From Selaginella tamariscina (lineage: Eukaryota > Streptophyta > Lycopodiopsida > Selaginellales > Selaginellaceae), in assembly GCA_003024785.1 (NCBI GenBank), contig PUQB01000088.1, positions 233,061-297,060 of the forward strand: a stretch of 64,000 nt of DNA. Direction: 5' to 3'. This document shows positions 47,378 to 60,602 of the stretch, piece by piece. Under the pieces are notes generated by a model. It saw only the letters and a list, made by a program, of their open reading frames with translations. It did not search any database and was not told where the DNA came from. Positions within the stretch are counted from its first letter, which is position 1, and every line of letters begins with the position of its first letter. Made by a program: the position numbers and the translations under genes.

Positions 47378-48329
47378 TGTACACCTCCTTCCCGAGTATA
47401 GGTGTCGTGGCAGTCCTTATGACATCCTCCGAGGTGACTGGCGCGTCTATCCTGCGCCTGGATACTCAATGATGGTGCTGCCAACCATCATTGTCTTCGT
47501 AGTACGTGCCTCACGCATGCGGTCCAACCTCGTGAACCATGTGATCCTGTGAGCTGGCCACACGTGCGTTTGGAGATTCTGCTTCCGACCGCTTCGTTTT
47601 CCCTGTTGTGTTACCTCGTGGTTCAATTGCCATTCCCCGAGATTCCTCGGTATGTGCTCCATCTGGGTGGCCAGAGCGGCTACTATCGGTTGTCCGTCGT
47701 GGTACTTGTCCTTTATTGTCGACTGTGGTGGTTTTGATGGTGCCTGGTGGGGCCCATCCTGGCTCTAACTACAGGCCGTACCTGTTGATCCCTTCCTGCC
47801 ACTTCTTTCCCATATTGGCCCCACGTGTCCCATCTGGGATTTCGCATCTTACTTCTACCAGGGAGGGTCTATGCCGGAGCTTCTTCCCCCCCAATTCCAT
47901 GGCTGATCTTCGATCATCCGTGGTAGTGGGTACTTGTCGTTGAGGCCAGGACGATATAGGGCTGTCGATCCATATTGATACCGGGCTTGGGTGACTCTGC
48001 TTGATTGGTGCGACCGTTCGATTGGGGTGTGTCCAAATGGGCCCTCCGAAATCGTCCTTGTGGTCGGTGAACTAGTGCTTCGGTGCTAGATAGTTTCGGG
48101 CTTCGATTGCTCCCCCTGCGATCTTTGGTTCGTTCACGCTAAGCTGCCTCTGATGATAGGGCTCCTGCCTGGCGCGACCCGATTCCGGGGGTCGGCCTGC
48201 GGGGGTTGTTGTTGTGCCCTCGTTCCATCCTCTGTGCCTGCTGAGCTCCTGGTATTCCAACGCCCTGAATCTCTGTGCGGGGGCCTAGGTTTGGCATGTA
48301 GGTACGGACCTTATTGCCCGTTTGGTTCG

Positions 48330-48600
48330 GAATCGTATCTGTTGGTGCTCCCAGTCTGCACCTTCGCACCCCTAAGCCAGGGTTGACCGAGGAGTAGGTC
48401 AAATCCCCTCTGGCATGCATGTCTAGGACCACAACGTTGATCCAAAATTTGACTGTTTGGATCTCGACTTTTACTGCCTTCAAGATGCCCTTAGGTGCCA
48501 CCTCGACTTGATTTGCCATGCATACCTGAAAGGGAGTAGGCTCCGGAGTTGGCATACACAACTCCCTGTGGAGCTCCAGTGACATGACATTGACTACCAA
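48330..48600 (-). pseudogene. Retrotransposon aspartic protease remnant
   Basis: The minus frame gives VVNVMSLELHRELCMPTPEP, then TPFQVCMANQVEVAPKGILK and WINVVVLDMHARG. After a one-base shift it continues DLLLGQPWLRGAKVQTGS. The last block is the conserved alpha-strand region of Ty3/gypsy protease (DxLLGxPWL). The catalytic DTG/DSG should lie just upstream, near 48620, and is not clear there. Confidence 0.6.
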
Positions 48601-49363
48601 CCCCCATCTATAATCACCTCGTGATTGTGTGACCCACCATGCAAACCGGAATGGTTGGTATGTTGTTTACATAGTCCACTGTGGTTGCAATGCCTCTTGG
48701 TGGGGGCGTTGCTGTTGGTCGTGCCCGATTCCCCCATCGTGTGGTGGGAATTAGCGGCGTTTCTTGTTTTGACAACGTCTGGGCCTCTCCCCTTCTAAAG
48801 GCGCAGTTTCGCTGTCTCCTTACCTTTCTTAGCGATTCTTAGCCTTGGTTGGGCTCCACGGGTCCCGAGACGGTCAGTCCTTTAGTTTGCTTCCTTACCA
48901 CTGCTTTAATACTGAGGGTTTTGTTGTCTGTTTCCTCTTTTGCGCCTTCGCGCTCCCTTGGTTCTCCGCCCTTGCGGTTCCCTTGTTTCGTCCACTAAGG
49001 GAGCTTGCAGTACTATGTTTGTCCCGTCGTCCTGTTCTCACAATACCACCGTTACTTGGTTTACTTGCAGTGTGGGGTTGGCATTGGGTTAGTGGGGATC
49101 TGCCTGTTACTCGCCCTGGCGATGCCGGCTGCTTGCGCCTCTAGCATTGGTTTGATTAATGATACCCATGAACACCGGTAGAGCGGGTGTGGGCCTCCGC
49201 AAAGTGCACACAACAACTCCTTGCGTTCCGGCCGTCTCTCTCTGTCGCCATACCTGGGTCAATATGGTTGCCGCTCGCGAGAATGAGACTAACGATTCTA
49301 GTCTCCCGAACGGGACCTCCTACAGGGTTGATTATCCCCCTCCATCCTACGGCCGTAACTCCT

Positions 49364-50463
49364 TCAACCATCTGCACCCCTTCGGTCCCCCACTCTACCG
49401 TTAGTGTGGCCGCCTATGGTATTCTTTTGCTCAGGAGTTCGGCCAGTCGTAGCAATTGTCCGTGTTATGAGACCCGCAAATGTTACATACCCAGCAGTAC
49501 TTGTCCCCGCGTGTGGTGTATCCCATTTGAGCCAGTGTTGTGGATAAGTCTTCCTTTCATGTGGCCCCTCATTGGGTTTCCCCCCGCTGCAACTGCCTGT
49601 GCCCCTTGGCTCCCGACCGTTTCTACCTTCTGGCTGGCTTTGGAGCATCAGAGAGGTTTTCCTCATCCGAGGTGGTGTCGTTTGCCCCCTCTGCGTCCAA
49701 TTTGTCCTGCGTCTTCCTTTCTTAGTGTCTTTCAGCTTCCTGCTTCTCAGCCTTCTTGGCATACTGGAGTAGTTTGTCGAACATCCGGTCGTAATCTAAG
49801 CCGATTCACTTGCAAATCTCCGGCCGCAGTCTCTTTCGATACCACATTTTCTTGGTCAGGTCAACTGGGGCGTCTCTTAGCCGGGCAATGTACCCCAGCA
49901 TGCAGACCGTGTATTTGTCGACCGACTCTCCTACTTTCTGTTTCAAGCTCGTTAGCTTGTGGATCACCTCCTCTTCACTCTTTTCCTCCCGGAAGGTATC
50001 CAATAATGCTTTTTGTGCGGTTTCCCACCGAGCTCCTTTGTTTGCCTTGTGGAATCGCTTTTACCAGGCATGTGCCTTCTTCCAGAGTGCATGTGAAGGC
50101 ACTCAGCTTCTTGTGATTGTCGATTACACTCCGAAGTTTGCACACCTGTTCGAACTTGTGTATGTGTTGGTCTGCGTCGTCCCCCTTCGCTCCACAGAAC
50201 GTGGGTAAGGGCACTATTACGGTGCTCTCCTGCATCCAATTGAGCGCGCGGGCTAGTAAGGTAACCAAGTTGGTTCCCATGACGTCCCGTTGTGCCTGAG
50301 AAGTGCTCCTATTCGGACCCTCCGCTTCGACGTGGTGTAATCCACGTCCAGGTATTCTGCAGGTACCTTTCTCCTTCCTCGCGGCCCTGCCCTCCCGTTG
50401 AGGGTGGGTGACGAGGACGGGCTCCTCCTGGCTGTCCCTCAGGGGCCCCCTCCACGGGACCAA
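49364..50463 (-). pseudogene. Gag remnant with zinc knuckle
   Basis: Minus frames give PLPTFCGAKGDDADQHIHKF at about 50235, then LSAFTCTLEEG. DTFREEKSEEEVIHKLTSLK follows at 50003, then DKYTVCMLGYIARLRDAPVD and KKMWYRKRLRPEICK at about 49810. This is the retrotransposon gag domain. Further on, near 49490-49450, YCWVCNICGSHNTDNC resembles a zinc knuckle (C-x2-C-x2-H-x4-C). Frameshifts between these blocks break the frame. Gag forms the particle around element RNA. Confidence 0.75.
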
Positions 50464-51731
50464 CCTGACGGCTGGTGGTACGGCTACCTCGCTGGACGGT
50501 ATTCCCTCATCCAGCGAGTGGTTTTGTAGGACCGTGCGCGGAATCCCCCCACGACGTCTAGACGGTCGTGATCAATGGGGCAATTCTTCCTTGCCCTGAG
50601 ATGGTATCCCCTCGTCTGATGATGGTTGCAGCTCTGCCGTGTGCCCTGGCGGATTTCCCTAGCGGGGTCGGTGCAATACTGGTCGCTCGGGTGCATCTCT
50701 CCTACCCTTAGACGAATTCCTCTCGTCCCTTGTCCAAAGTGGCCACTGTGCAACCCCTCTTTCTGGTACCTCCTCCCAGTCCGTCAGCTCGTTGACGTCT
50801 AATCGCCTTCGCACAGGTGGTCATCCCATGTGTACCCCGGCCTTTCGAAGCCTTGAGTTCTCATCCTGGTAACCACCCTGGCCTGTTGCATCGTCCGATC
50901 GGCTGAACTCCTGCTATAGAGGTTGCCTTATTGGAAATTGATGCCCCTCCCTACAGGGGCTTTCCAGATGAGGCTCTTCCTCCCCTCTTTTCAGGCAGCC
51001 ACGGGCCCCCCACGTCACCTTGATGGGTGACGATGGCCCTAGGTTTCCTACCTTACGTCCGTTGGTGGTGGCCATGCTGGACTTCCGACTCACGTCCCCT
51101 GTCGCTATCCGTGTTGCTTTCGCCCCCTCAAGATTCCTGCCTCCGTCACAAGCCTGCCCTTTCCTGGTTGTCTTGTGCAAGGTTTCCTCCTTCAGGGGTA
51201 CTCGTCGAACACGGGTGCTGCTCTTTGGTGTGGGGGCTCATTGTGGCCGTCACTTTCGCCTACATCGAGAGGTGGAGGGCTTTCATCGTTCTGCCATCCA
51301 TCCCATTTTGCATCGTAGGTTAATGTCAGCGAAGTCGCCCGTCTAGGTGTTGTTCATACCCACATGCTGCCATACCTGGACTGACGTTTGGACGTGTTGC
51401 AGTTCCTTCATATCCTTCTTCATCATCGGCGACATGCGACTGCCTCTGCCACTAGTGTGCCGGGTCTACCGCTGCTCGGAGATTCGGCCATGCGGTATTT
51501 ATGTTGTTCCCTCGGGTAGGTGAGGCAGGGGCTGATTGTGGCAATTGAGGTGCCTCGCCACCTTCCATCAATCTCCCTCGGTTGGCCTGTCGCATCCTCC
51601 TGGCCAGCTATTGCTCGTCAATCTCTATTTGTTTGAACGAGTTAATCCCGACTCTCCTTTGGGCCGCAACTCTGCTTATTACAGTGAACTCCATCCGTGT
51701 GTACTATCTATTCCTCCGTGGTCGCCATAAA

Positions 51732-52407
51732 TGATCGTCGGGGACTTTGTAGGCCAAATGTGGTGCTTCTTAGGAAGCTTCAATGGTCGCCAGGACGCTG
51801 TGGAGAGTGTCCAACTCCAGGGATTCGAACCGGCAAGCCAGCCTTACCTCGGAAGTGGTGGAAGGTGTTGGATGGCCTCTACTCGGACGCCGCGAGGGTC
51901 CGTGTATAGGGTAGGGGAGTTCTATTATGGTGGTTAGGCAGAGAGCGTTGCTCAGCCCAGGAGTGGGACAAACGGGGAATACCCGCCTATAAGGTGAATA
52001 GAAGGAATATGAATATAATATTATATTGCTCGTCTGAGTACAAACTATCTCCAAAAAGCAAGATACAAGACGCAGACTTGACTCCCAAAAAGACCCCCGA
52101 CCCACTACTAGCCTTCCTGCTTATATAGTGGGTTACCTAGCGCTAGACCCTAGGTACAAGTGGCACCTTCCTACTAGTTGCCGTCTTGTGACAGAGTCTT
52201 GTCTGTCACATTTATGCGATTCTCTCATGTGTTGTCCTATGTACCCTGAGTAGTTGGTCCGGACGATCGGATCTACGCCTGGTTACACCTCCGCCTGACA
52301 TCGATCACCATCAGTTCGTACTTGAGGTACCTTTCTTATTCGGCACTTTGTCCCGTCGCTCGTTTGCACCGGCTAGCCGTTTGACGGTGTCTAACCACCG
52401 TCGACCA
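51732..52407 (-). repeat. 5' LTR of the 44.7-52.4 kb retrotransposon
   Basis: Direct repeat of 44734-45408, ending CCGTCGACCA and followed by the GGTTT duplication. Confidence 0.85.
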
Positions 52408-52412
52408 GGTTT

Positions 52413-54590
52413 CATTTAAATCAAACATATATATTATTATTATTGTTAATGTTTAACGTCCATACTAACCCAATAATAGACAATGGATAAACATATATAT
52501 TTTCAAAAATATACTTCATAACTCCGAAAAGCTTGCACATTTTCAGATTAATCATAAATGTATTCAAATTTAAATTTGAATATATAAATTAAATTATTTT
52601 TTAAAATGGATGCATCATCTCAAGCCTAAACACCCTCTTTATTAACTTTTAATAAATACAAAAAAACATATATTGGATGTTTGAAATTTCATATTATTCT
52701 TAATTTTTATTAATAAAAAACAAGTTTGTTGCAATATCCATGTTTAACAAATCCACTAAGGCATATTTTAAAGATATACTAAATTCTTAAAGAGTTCATG
52801 CATAAAATATTTTGTTATGTGAAATACATCTTCAAAATAAATAAAAATTATAAAAGAAAATGACCTTAATTATGTTAAAATGACATAAATAAATTTTAAG
52901 ATAAGCTTGAATTTTAAAATATACTAGAACCTTTTATAACTAAAATATATCATAATATCTAAGAAAATTACACACATATATATATATTTATACACACATT
53001 AAAACATTTATACACATATATGTACACACACAATGAAACATTTACATATACAAACACACACAAAATAAAACATTTATATACACATGCTCAATAAAATATT
53101 TATACACATATGCACATGCACACAATAAAATATCCATAAACATGTACATCTACACACATAATAAAATAGTCACACATGCACATTAAAACATTCACATACA
53201 CATGTACACATATTAACACATACATACACACTCATAATAAAAATAAATGATACCATATTATGTGTATTTTCCATTTGTTTCTTTTAATATAAAGTATTTT
53301 CAATCTATCACAAGTTTCTTACTTTAATAAAACTTGTTGTAAAAGTTAATAAGTATATTTTGATTTGTAAAAAAAATAATAAATAATTAAATATATTAAT
53401 TTATTACCTTTCCAATGCATAATTGAAAAGAATTATATATATATGTCTTAAATTCAATTATGACATCTTGAAATGCAACCAAAATAATAAATATTTTTAA
53501 TAATAATTTTTTATTTATCAATATAGATAATATGTTAATTTTTAAAATTTTCATATACCACTCATAAATCAATAATTCACTTTAATTTATTGCAACCTTA
53601 TTAGATTAATAACGGTTTTTATAATTTTACATGTCACAAACATTCTATACATAAAATGCATTTGGGAAACTTTTTAGAAAATATTTGAAATCATATTATA
53701 TTTAATTTATAAGAATATATAGCTTTGAAATACATTCAAATAAGATATAATAATATTGAATTATTAATTTTCAAATAACAAAACATATACAATCTTGAGA
53801 CACATCCAAATAGTAAAACAATAATATTTAATTATTAATTTTAAATAATGATATAGATACATCCTTGAAATACATTTAAATAATGAGATATAATAAATAT
53901 TTAATTATTAATTTTGAAATAGTGATACACATTCAATCTTGAGATACATGAAAATAGCGAGATATAATAATATCAAAATATTTAAGACTTAAAAGATACA
54001 AATATGAATTTTATATATCTAACGTATAGAACAAATTAAATATCTTGGCTAAGAGATATTGCATTTCTTTGAAGTGCATGTTCCTTTTTTACCTTTCTAT
54101 AGTCTTAAAAACCATGTTCCAAGATTTTATGGAATTTGTAAATAAGAAATATAATTTTAATATTTTCTTAAGTAAAAATTAAAAATTATTGTATGTAATT
54201 TCTTATTAAATAAGATTTCTTAAGAAAGAACATATGCTATTCATATAACATAGATATATGTGTGCATATTAAATAAAAATGGCAAATTTAAATTTTATTT
54301 CTTTTTCTATTGGCATGAAGTATATTCATGGTTAAATAACGTATGGAATTGTACTAATTAATTTTGATGAAACTTAAAGCTCCATTCATTTTATATATAT
54401 TTGGGACTAAACAAGTGCAATAAAGCCCCTTATTAACCTCAAGTTTATATCCTCTAGATATATACAATTAATACAATAATTAATTGTATAACATTTCTGT
54501 AGACTGTAAAATGAATCCTAATTTACATTAAACTACTCAATTAATTATGTACCAGTTATTATTAAAATAAATATGATCTAAATTCAGCTT
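52413..54590. other. AT-rich intergenic DNA with CA-rich minisatellite
   Basis: No gene seen. About 52970-53230 is a decayed tandem of units like ACACACAATAAAACATTTAT separated by ACACATG. A shared phrase (TATTTAATTATTAATTTT) recurs near 53760-53920. Confidence 0.55.
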
Positions 54591-54718
54591 TTAACAATTC
54601 TATCTCATACCTGCTTCTAGGATCACAGTGGTCATAGCACTCAAAGTTACAGAAGAAACTTGTTATGCATAGACCGTTTACAATATGTTTATATTTATTT
54701 TAGTAATACATATATATA

Positions 54719-54749
54719 AATCTCTCTCTCTCTCTCTCTCTCTCACTCA

Positions 54750-54780
<31 letters not shown>

Positions 54781-54825
54781 CACACACACACACACACACA
54801 ACACACACGCACGCACGCACGCACA
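54719..54825. repeat. (TC)n-(CA)n-(ACGC)n compound microsatellite
   Basis: (CT)n from 54719, then (CA)n, then GCACGCACGCACGCAC, running to about 54825. It lies just downstream of the last seen exon of the minus-strand gene. Confidence 0.9.
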
Positions 54826-54879
54826 TTTGCGGCATACCATTGTAGATGAAATGATCGTTATTTAACACTAGAAAACTGT

Positions 54880-55132
54880 AAAACTGTTCATTGTGCACAG
54901 ATTTATGAAAGTACTTGCATTATGCATGCCGCAACCGCTGCCTCTCTCTGAGTTCTTCAATTCAGCTACACGCTCATCCAACATGAGTTCGATTCCACAG
55001 TTGGCTTGCATTGCTGATAGCTTAGCCCATGTACACCTCCTGCCTTGCATTACTGCTTTTCTGAGCTCTGAAACTGTCGGATTTTGTATAATCTTTGCAA
55101 ACTGAATATAACACATACATGTGTTATATACA

Positions 55133-55166
<34 letters not shown>

Positions 55167-55626
55167 GCGCAAACAGTTTTACCAGTCCAAAGTTTTCCAG
55201 TACTTGGTTACATCTATGTTTTCCTCCATCTCATCTATGTTTTACCTCCATCTCAGCCAAGTGTGCAAGCTGCAAAATGTTATACAGTTGTTTCTCATTT
55301 TCTATGTAATATACCAGTGAATTCTACTAAATAATTATTAGTATGAATGAGAATACCTTAGCAGCAAAGTCTCCTCCATAAGCTCTAACAAGCTCCTTGA
55401 GCCGAAGAAACGGCGATATGCGGGTTTGCCTGGTAAGTCATCAACAGTTAACATTACACAGACGATATATATATATATATAGAACACACCAGTATATAGG
55501 CTAACAATGAAATGGTTCAGGTTGAACAGCTCCTTGAGCATCATTGGCAAGTCACTCTGTAAACTCCCATTTCTCCATTGCCTCTTGCCCAGAACAGATT
55601 CTTCAGGACCAACCTATAGAAACAGA

Positions 55627-55682
<56 letters not shown>

Positions 55683-55963
55683 AAATTCAAATAATAATGT
55701 GATGTGTATGATGCTAAACATAAACATGTAGAAAACTGGATATATACATATGTCAGAATGCTTATGCATATACAATTGTGTGCGTGCGTGCGTGTGTGTT
55801 CTACCTCTGAAAGCGTCTGATATGGCACAAGCCGATATATACATATACAGAACAACTGTACTTTATACAAATGCATGCACATATCCAATTGCATATTGGT
55901 CATTGCTTGCATCAACCAGATGCTTAACAATAATGTCTGCATGTGTATACGGCATGCCGCAAC

Positions 55964-56000
<37 letters not shown>

Positions 56001-57950
56001 CCTGTGCTGTATGGGAGAGGAGCAAGATAGCAAGCCTAATTCCTGCAGTCCCAACAGCGTACTTGGCATAAACACTAGGATTGACATGATGATCACAGTA
56101 GACAAATTATGTACTGGGCATATGTCTATGTGTACATGAAATATGTACATATGGACACAAATACACATGCATATACGGACACATTCAGTCTTTATATCAG
56201 ATTTCTATTTTAAACTGTTTAATACCTGTAATTGTCCAATCTCATTCGCAGCACCAAACCAAAAGCAGCATCTTCTCAATATCAAACACAATTAATTGAT
56301 TAGTATAATAAACAAGGACTCCAATATTGCTATGATACACTCTCTCTCCGCTCCCTCCTCCCGTGTGTGTGTGAGTGTGTGTATTATAGTTGCTACACTG
56401 CAGTCTTATCTGAATATCTAGTCATGCAAACCTTATTTATTACCTCTTGAAGCTGGCTAATTCGTTTTTGTGATATTGATACCCTGTGTTCCATCTCGCT
56501 TAATTCGTGTTTATGCTTTTCCTGTAGAATATAAAAGGTCAGAAGCATATACAATACGTACGTGCGAGAAGCATAAAAACACATGAACATATACAATGTA
56601 CATGGAGATCTTATAAAAATTATAAATATAAAATGTATATTAAAAAGCCTGTGTTTTAATAAAAACATTAAAGATATCAATAACACAAATGAAAATCAAT
56701 TATATGATATACAATTTCATGTATGCATACGCTACAGTGTATACATTGAATATATTGAATTTCTAAATTAAAATTACTTTTACTGCTTCAAACATGTATC
56801 CCTGGGTGAAACGAATTTGAGAGATGCACAGACATGTAAAACACTTAACATCCGTGTGTGTATGATTTATGTGCTTCTGTTTACAAACGCACGCGCACAC
56901 AAGGGGGTATATGTGAGTCTAAGCGTATATAACCTCTAGTATGTGGAGCTTCTCCTTGAAAGCAGAAGCATCAATATCGCCTTGCCTTTGCTCAGCAGCA
57001 TGGATTGCAGTGACAATATCAGCTCCAGAAAGCGTAGATGCTTTCTTCTCGTCATAAGTTGTCACTACATCCCCTTCATGCTGCTTTGCATTAACCTCGT
57101 CCCCTCTTTGTATAAGAAACTCTTTTGATAATTCATTGTGCTCGTCTTTGGTTTCAGTCACCACCTGAGAACATATAGAAATATGTAAGCGTCATCTGCT
57201 CTAATATGTCAGCATAATATTTCTGTTTTTCTGTATGTACTATATACAATATAAACTGTGTGTGTGTATGTATGTATTGTATTACCGTATTATTGTTTGA
57301 GCTTCCCGGGACTGCCTTCCGTTGACTCTATAATCACAACCTTTTCTAGAGACTCGCCCTTTTGACCTTCCTCAAATTCAAAAATTATCTCAACGCTCGG
57401 ACTTTGTGAATCCTGCTGTTCCACTACCGCATTCACATCCTATACACAAACCAACATAAAAACATTACACACATGTATATCATACAATATATACTATAAG
57501 CAACAGAATATACACACAATAGTACATATTACATGTATTATAGAAATTACTATGTATTGTTACCTGTCTATGAATGCTTATGCATACATTCAGATACAAC
57601 AGACGCAGACGCACACAAAGACAGAGGCTATACCTCTTGCTTTTCACCAAAAACTGGAAATTCAGTAACTTCTGTAGGGGTTTCCACTTTCACGCTGTGT
57701 GGGTTCAGAGTAACCTCCTCTGCATTATGCGGCTCCGATGATCCCTTCACATCTGTATAGACGGCTCCTATGAACTCTTCGTATATGTATCATCTGGATT
57801 AGTCGGCTCCGATGAACTCTTCTTTCCTTCTCTACATTATCAGCTTCAGCAGTTGTGTTGTGTTTGACGCTACTCTTCTGCTCAGGAGTAATATCCCAAC
57901 TTGGACCATTATCTTTGTTAGTACCTGCGTTAGGGGTTTTAGTGATACAT
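54880..57950 (-). CDS. Multi-exon gene, unidentified, with coiled-coil exon
   Basis: Exon-like blocks with good GT-AG borders on the minus strand. 57164-56934 encodes [16 protein letters not shown] ... KEKLHILE. 56521-56444 encodes the charged coiled-coil [20 protein letters not shown] plus ISQLQE. About 55618-55505 encodes [20 protein letters not shown] and [11 protein letters not shown]. About 55431-55359 encodes [20 protein letters not shown]. About 55096-54910 encodes [20 protein letters not shown] and [20 protein letters not shown]. Upstream, 57439 to about 57310 ([20 protein letters not shown]) and 57950-57630 ([20 protein letters not shown], then repeated SSSEP-like units) may be earlier exons. 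I recognise no family. Frames break inside the 57.6-57.9 kb block. It may be the 3' part of the PHD-finger gene upstream. Confidence 0.45.
55629..55680. repeat. (TG)n(AG)n microsatellite
   Basis: GTGTGTGTG followed by about 14 AG units, lying in an intron of the minus-strand gene. Similar tracts are at 55963-55998 (AG)n, 62171-62224 (TG)n(AG)n and about 63168-63235 (CT)n(CA)n. Confidence 0.9.
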
Positions 57951-58099
57951 CTGTATAAATATAGTGTGTATACGATATATATTGCCTCAAGTGTAAATAC
58001 AGATATATACGATATTTGCGCTTTGGATAATTAATAAATAATCGAATTAATTAATCAACACTGACCACTTTCTATAGTACTCATGAAGCCTTGGAGACT

Positions 58100-58255
58100 G
58101 CCAGTAAAGCACCAAGCTTGCAGCAGCACCCGAAGTTCACCTTGCTTCCGCTTTGTACACGTGGAACTCCAGCTTGAGCATCTGGAACACGTGGAGTTCC
58201 AGCTCCAGCTTGTGCTGCTCCTTGTAGAAGTGGAGGTGTGGCTGGAACTTTCAAA
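58100..58255 (-). CDS. Ala/Pro-rich exon-like block
   Basis: Minus frame KVPATPPLLQGAAQAGAGTP then RVPDAQAGVPRVQSGSK, ending AGCAAG/GTGAAC, a good donor. The upstream acceptor is unclear. Low-complexity Ala/Gly/Pro linker, perhaps joining the PHD region to the downstream exons. Confidence 0.35.
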
Positions 58256-58401
58256 GCTGCCTTTATATATTATATACTAATCTGGGTAAAAAACAAAAAA
58301 ACAAGTCGCATATGTACAAAAACAACTCCAATCTAAAGAAAATAAAGAATGTTAAAAAAGGCTGTTACATGTGTGTGTGTGTGTGTGTTACCAAAACTAA
58401 A

Positions 58402-60602
58402 CCTCGTTGTTTACATCGGTCTCAAGACCGAAAACAACGGGACGAGTTGCAAACAAGGGGATAATGTTGTAAGTTGCGAGTAGGTTAGAAAGATCGGCAA
58501 ATCCCCAATTTAGAACTTTAAGGAATCTTTTGTCATTTGTTAAGAAGTAGGCAGACTCCTTATTGATCGTGGCAGAATGTGAGGCCATCACATAATTTTC
58601 AAAATCAGCAACTGGGAGATCAGTAGTCAATTCATAACAAATCTCCTGTGCATACACCAACCTCCTCGTATGAGCTTTGAATGCTCTTTCAAGAGATTGA
58701 ATCATTCGCTCTCGTAACGGCCCCACAACCATTCGTTTACCACCTATATATGAACAATATGTTAAAACAAAACTCATAAATAAAATCTTATATAATAAGT
58801 TTATTGTGTGTGTGTGTCTCTCTGTGTGTCATGGATGCCCCATCCGAAGGTTATCCTAAACACACACACACACGCTTAATAGAGACGTAGTAACTGTATG
58901 TACAAATATATTGGCTCTCTCTCTCTAACACACGCACACACACACACACACAAACTAATACAGACATGGTTGTAAGTATAAACATATTGTAGCATTTTAT
59001 TTAAGTATTATGTATAGGTACAGTTTTTATACATATCTCCATATATCTATATAATGTTATATATATATTATATATATATAATTATAATTTAGCTTAAATT
59101 GACAGGTAAAGCTTGGGTTTGCGACAGGCAGAAGTGACCAGCTAAAATCACTACCACCTAAACTCACTAAGTTAAGGTGGGTTGAATTCAACTAGGGATA
59201 AACTCACCAGGAAAAGGATGTGTGTGTGTATGTGCATTCGTACCATGTTTGAAGTCGTTGAGCTTGAGCATTGCACAAGTTTGAAGCCATTTGCATCGGC
59301 GTACAAATTTCCAGGCAACATTCTTCCACGACTCAACTAGAGTCTTTAGATCAACCAGTAGTTGCTGCCTTCCCATATATGGGACTTCTTCAACGGAAAA
59401 TGGGTATCTTGATGGCGCTATCTTCTTCTCCGGAAATATTCCTTGCAAAATTGCTGCGGCGTATTTAACGGAGAAATTTCGATTGCGGGTGTCTGAAAGT
59501 TCCCGGCGAACAACTTCTGTAATCTGAATAAACATCATGCGTAAGAATCTATACTTTTCCAGCTTATCATGTACAATTACATGTGTCTGTTTACATATGT
59601 ACAAACTTAAAAAGAAAAACAAAGATAAAATATATATCATGTGTTAAATGAAGCAGAGAGAGAGAGACTCATTGAAATACCTAATAAACAGAGACTCATT
59701 GAAATACCTAATAAACAAAACCATTTAGTTATCTGTATATCATTAATGATGTATGGCATGTATATTAACACACAAGATCTGCATAACTATGATATGGTTA
59801 TATAATCAATTACCTTACATATGTAAAAAACATAAGCATATGTGAATCATTATGTACACAACGAGAGAGAGTTAGACTACCTTCAAGTGAGCTTGATAAG
59901 ACTGACGTAAAAAGAATCTCCGTAACTCGTATAGCTTTCCTCGGTTAGTTGAATAGGGAGCATCGGAATGTGTGATTATGAGCATGCTACAGATATCAGT
60001 GTCAAGGTACACACACGAAGCAAGATGAGGAACTGAAGATACACATGTTTTACATGTGTATCCCCGAGATGCTTCCTTCAAAATGCTGTGGAATCGTACA
60101 GTGCTTAGTCCATTACATTTGGTATGGCTAGCTTTCTTGCAGACCTCGCAACATATCAGAGATTCCCATCGTGCATATACCTATCATTCATACATGTCAG
60201 TTGATTAAAAATCTAAAACATTCCATGTGTTCCATGTATATACACACCAGAACAGAAGTACACACACACTATATCAACATGTATTATGGTCTTACAGCAT
60301 TTTACATCTTATACATACATTACTTTGTATTATTCACAATCAGATATGATATATATACATAATATGTGTGACTGTGTGTACATGCATTATTGAAGTAAAG
60401 TACATACAAACGGACACACACACTGTATACATATTAATAGGTGCAAATTAAATAGTCAAATAAAGTAAATATAAATACTCTTCAAACGGACACACACACA
60501 CACTCGTACCTTCAAACAGATGGAGCAGTAATGCCCTCTTTCAACTTTCTTATTACATTATTCCTTTATATATCTCAAATCACACCACGGACAACACGTT
60601 TC
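58402..60602 (-). CDS. PHD-finger-type protein, four exons in phase
   Basis: Exons 60602-60510, 60180-59881, 59523-59244 and 58743 to about 58411, all with GT-AG borders and matching phases. Exons 1-2 give GHYCSICLK joined to VYARWESLICCEVCKKASHT, then KCNGLS and GYTCKTC. This series of C-x2-C, C-x2-C, H-x2-C and C-x2-C pairs, with the VY...CCxxC...H..C pattern, is a PHD finger, which binds histone tails. Exon 1 also has CCPWC upstream and contains an in-frame TAA (codon 15 of the exon). Exons 3-4 (ITEVVRRELSD..., GGKRMVVGPLRERMIQSLER..., ending TDVNNEV) are helical and unrecognised. TAG follows NNEV directly, but a GAG/GTTTAG donor there is possible. Earlier exons were not identified. Confidence 0.55.

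Larger units (their letters stand above)
44734..52407 (-). mobile_element. Full-length LTR retrotransposon without visible RT
   Basis: Two direct repeats of about 675 bp (44734-45408 and 51732-52407) start TGGTCGTTGGGGAC or TGATCGTCGGGGAC and end GTCAACTA or GTCGACCA. The element is flanked by perfect 5-bp repeats GGTTT at 44729-44733 and 52408-52412. Gag and protease lie on the minus strand, so the 5' LTR is the right one. Inside that LTR the minus strand continues TTTATGGCGACCACGG, a candidate primer-binding site. The 7.7-kb element is GC-rich against AT-rich flanks. No RT, RNase H or integrase motifs were found after the protease, so it looks non-autonomous. Confidence 0.85.

Noticed and set aside
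48842-51346. Plus-strand open frames in the 48.8-51.3 kb region, up to 309 codons
   Set aside because: They are antisense to the gag and protease frames of the GC-rich retrotransposon; no domain is recognised.
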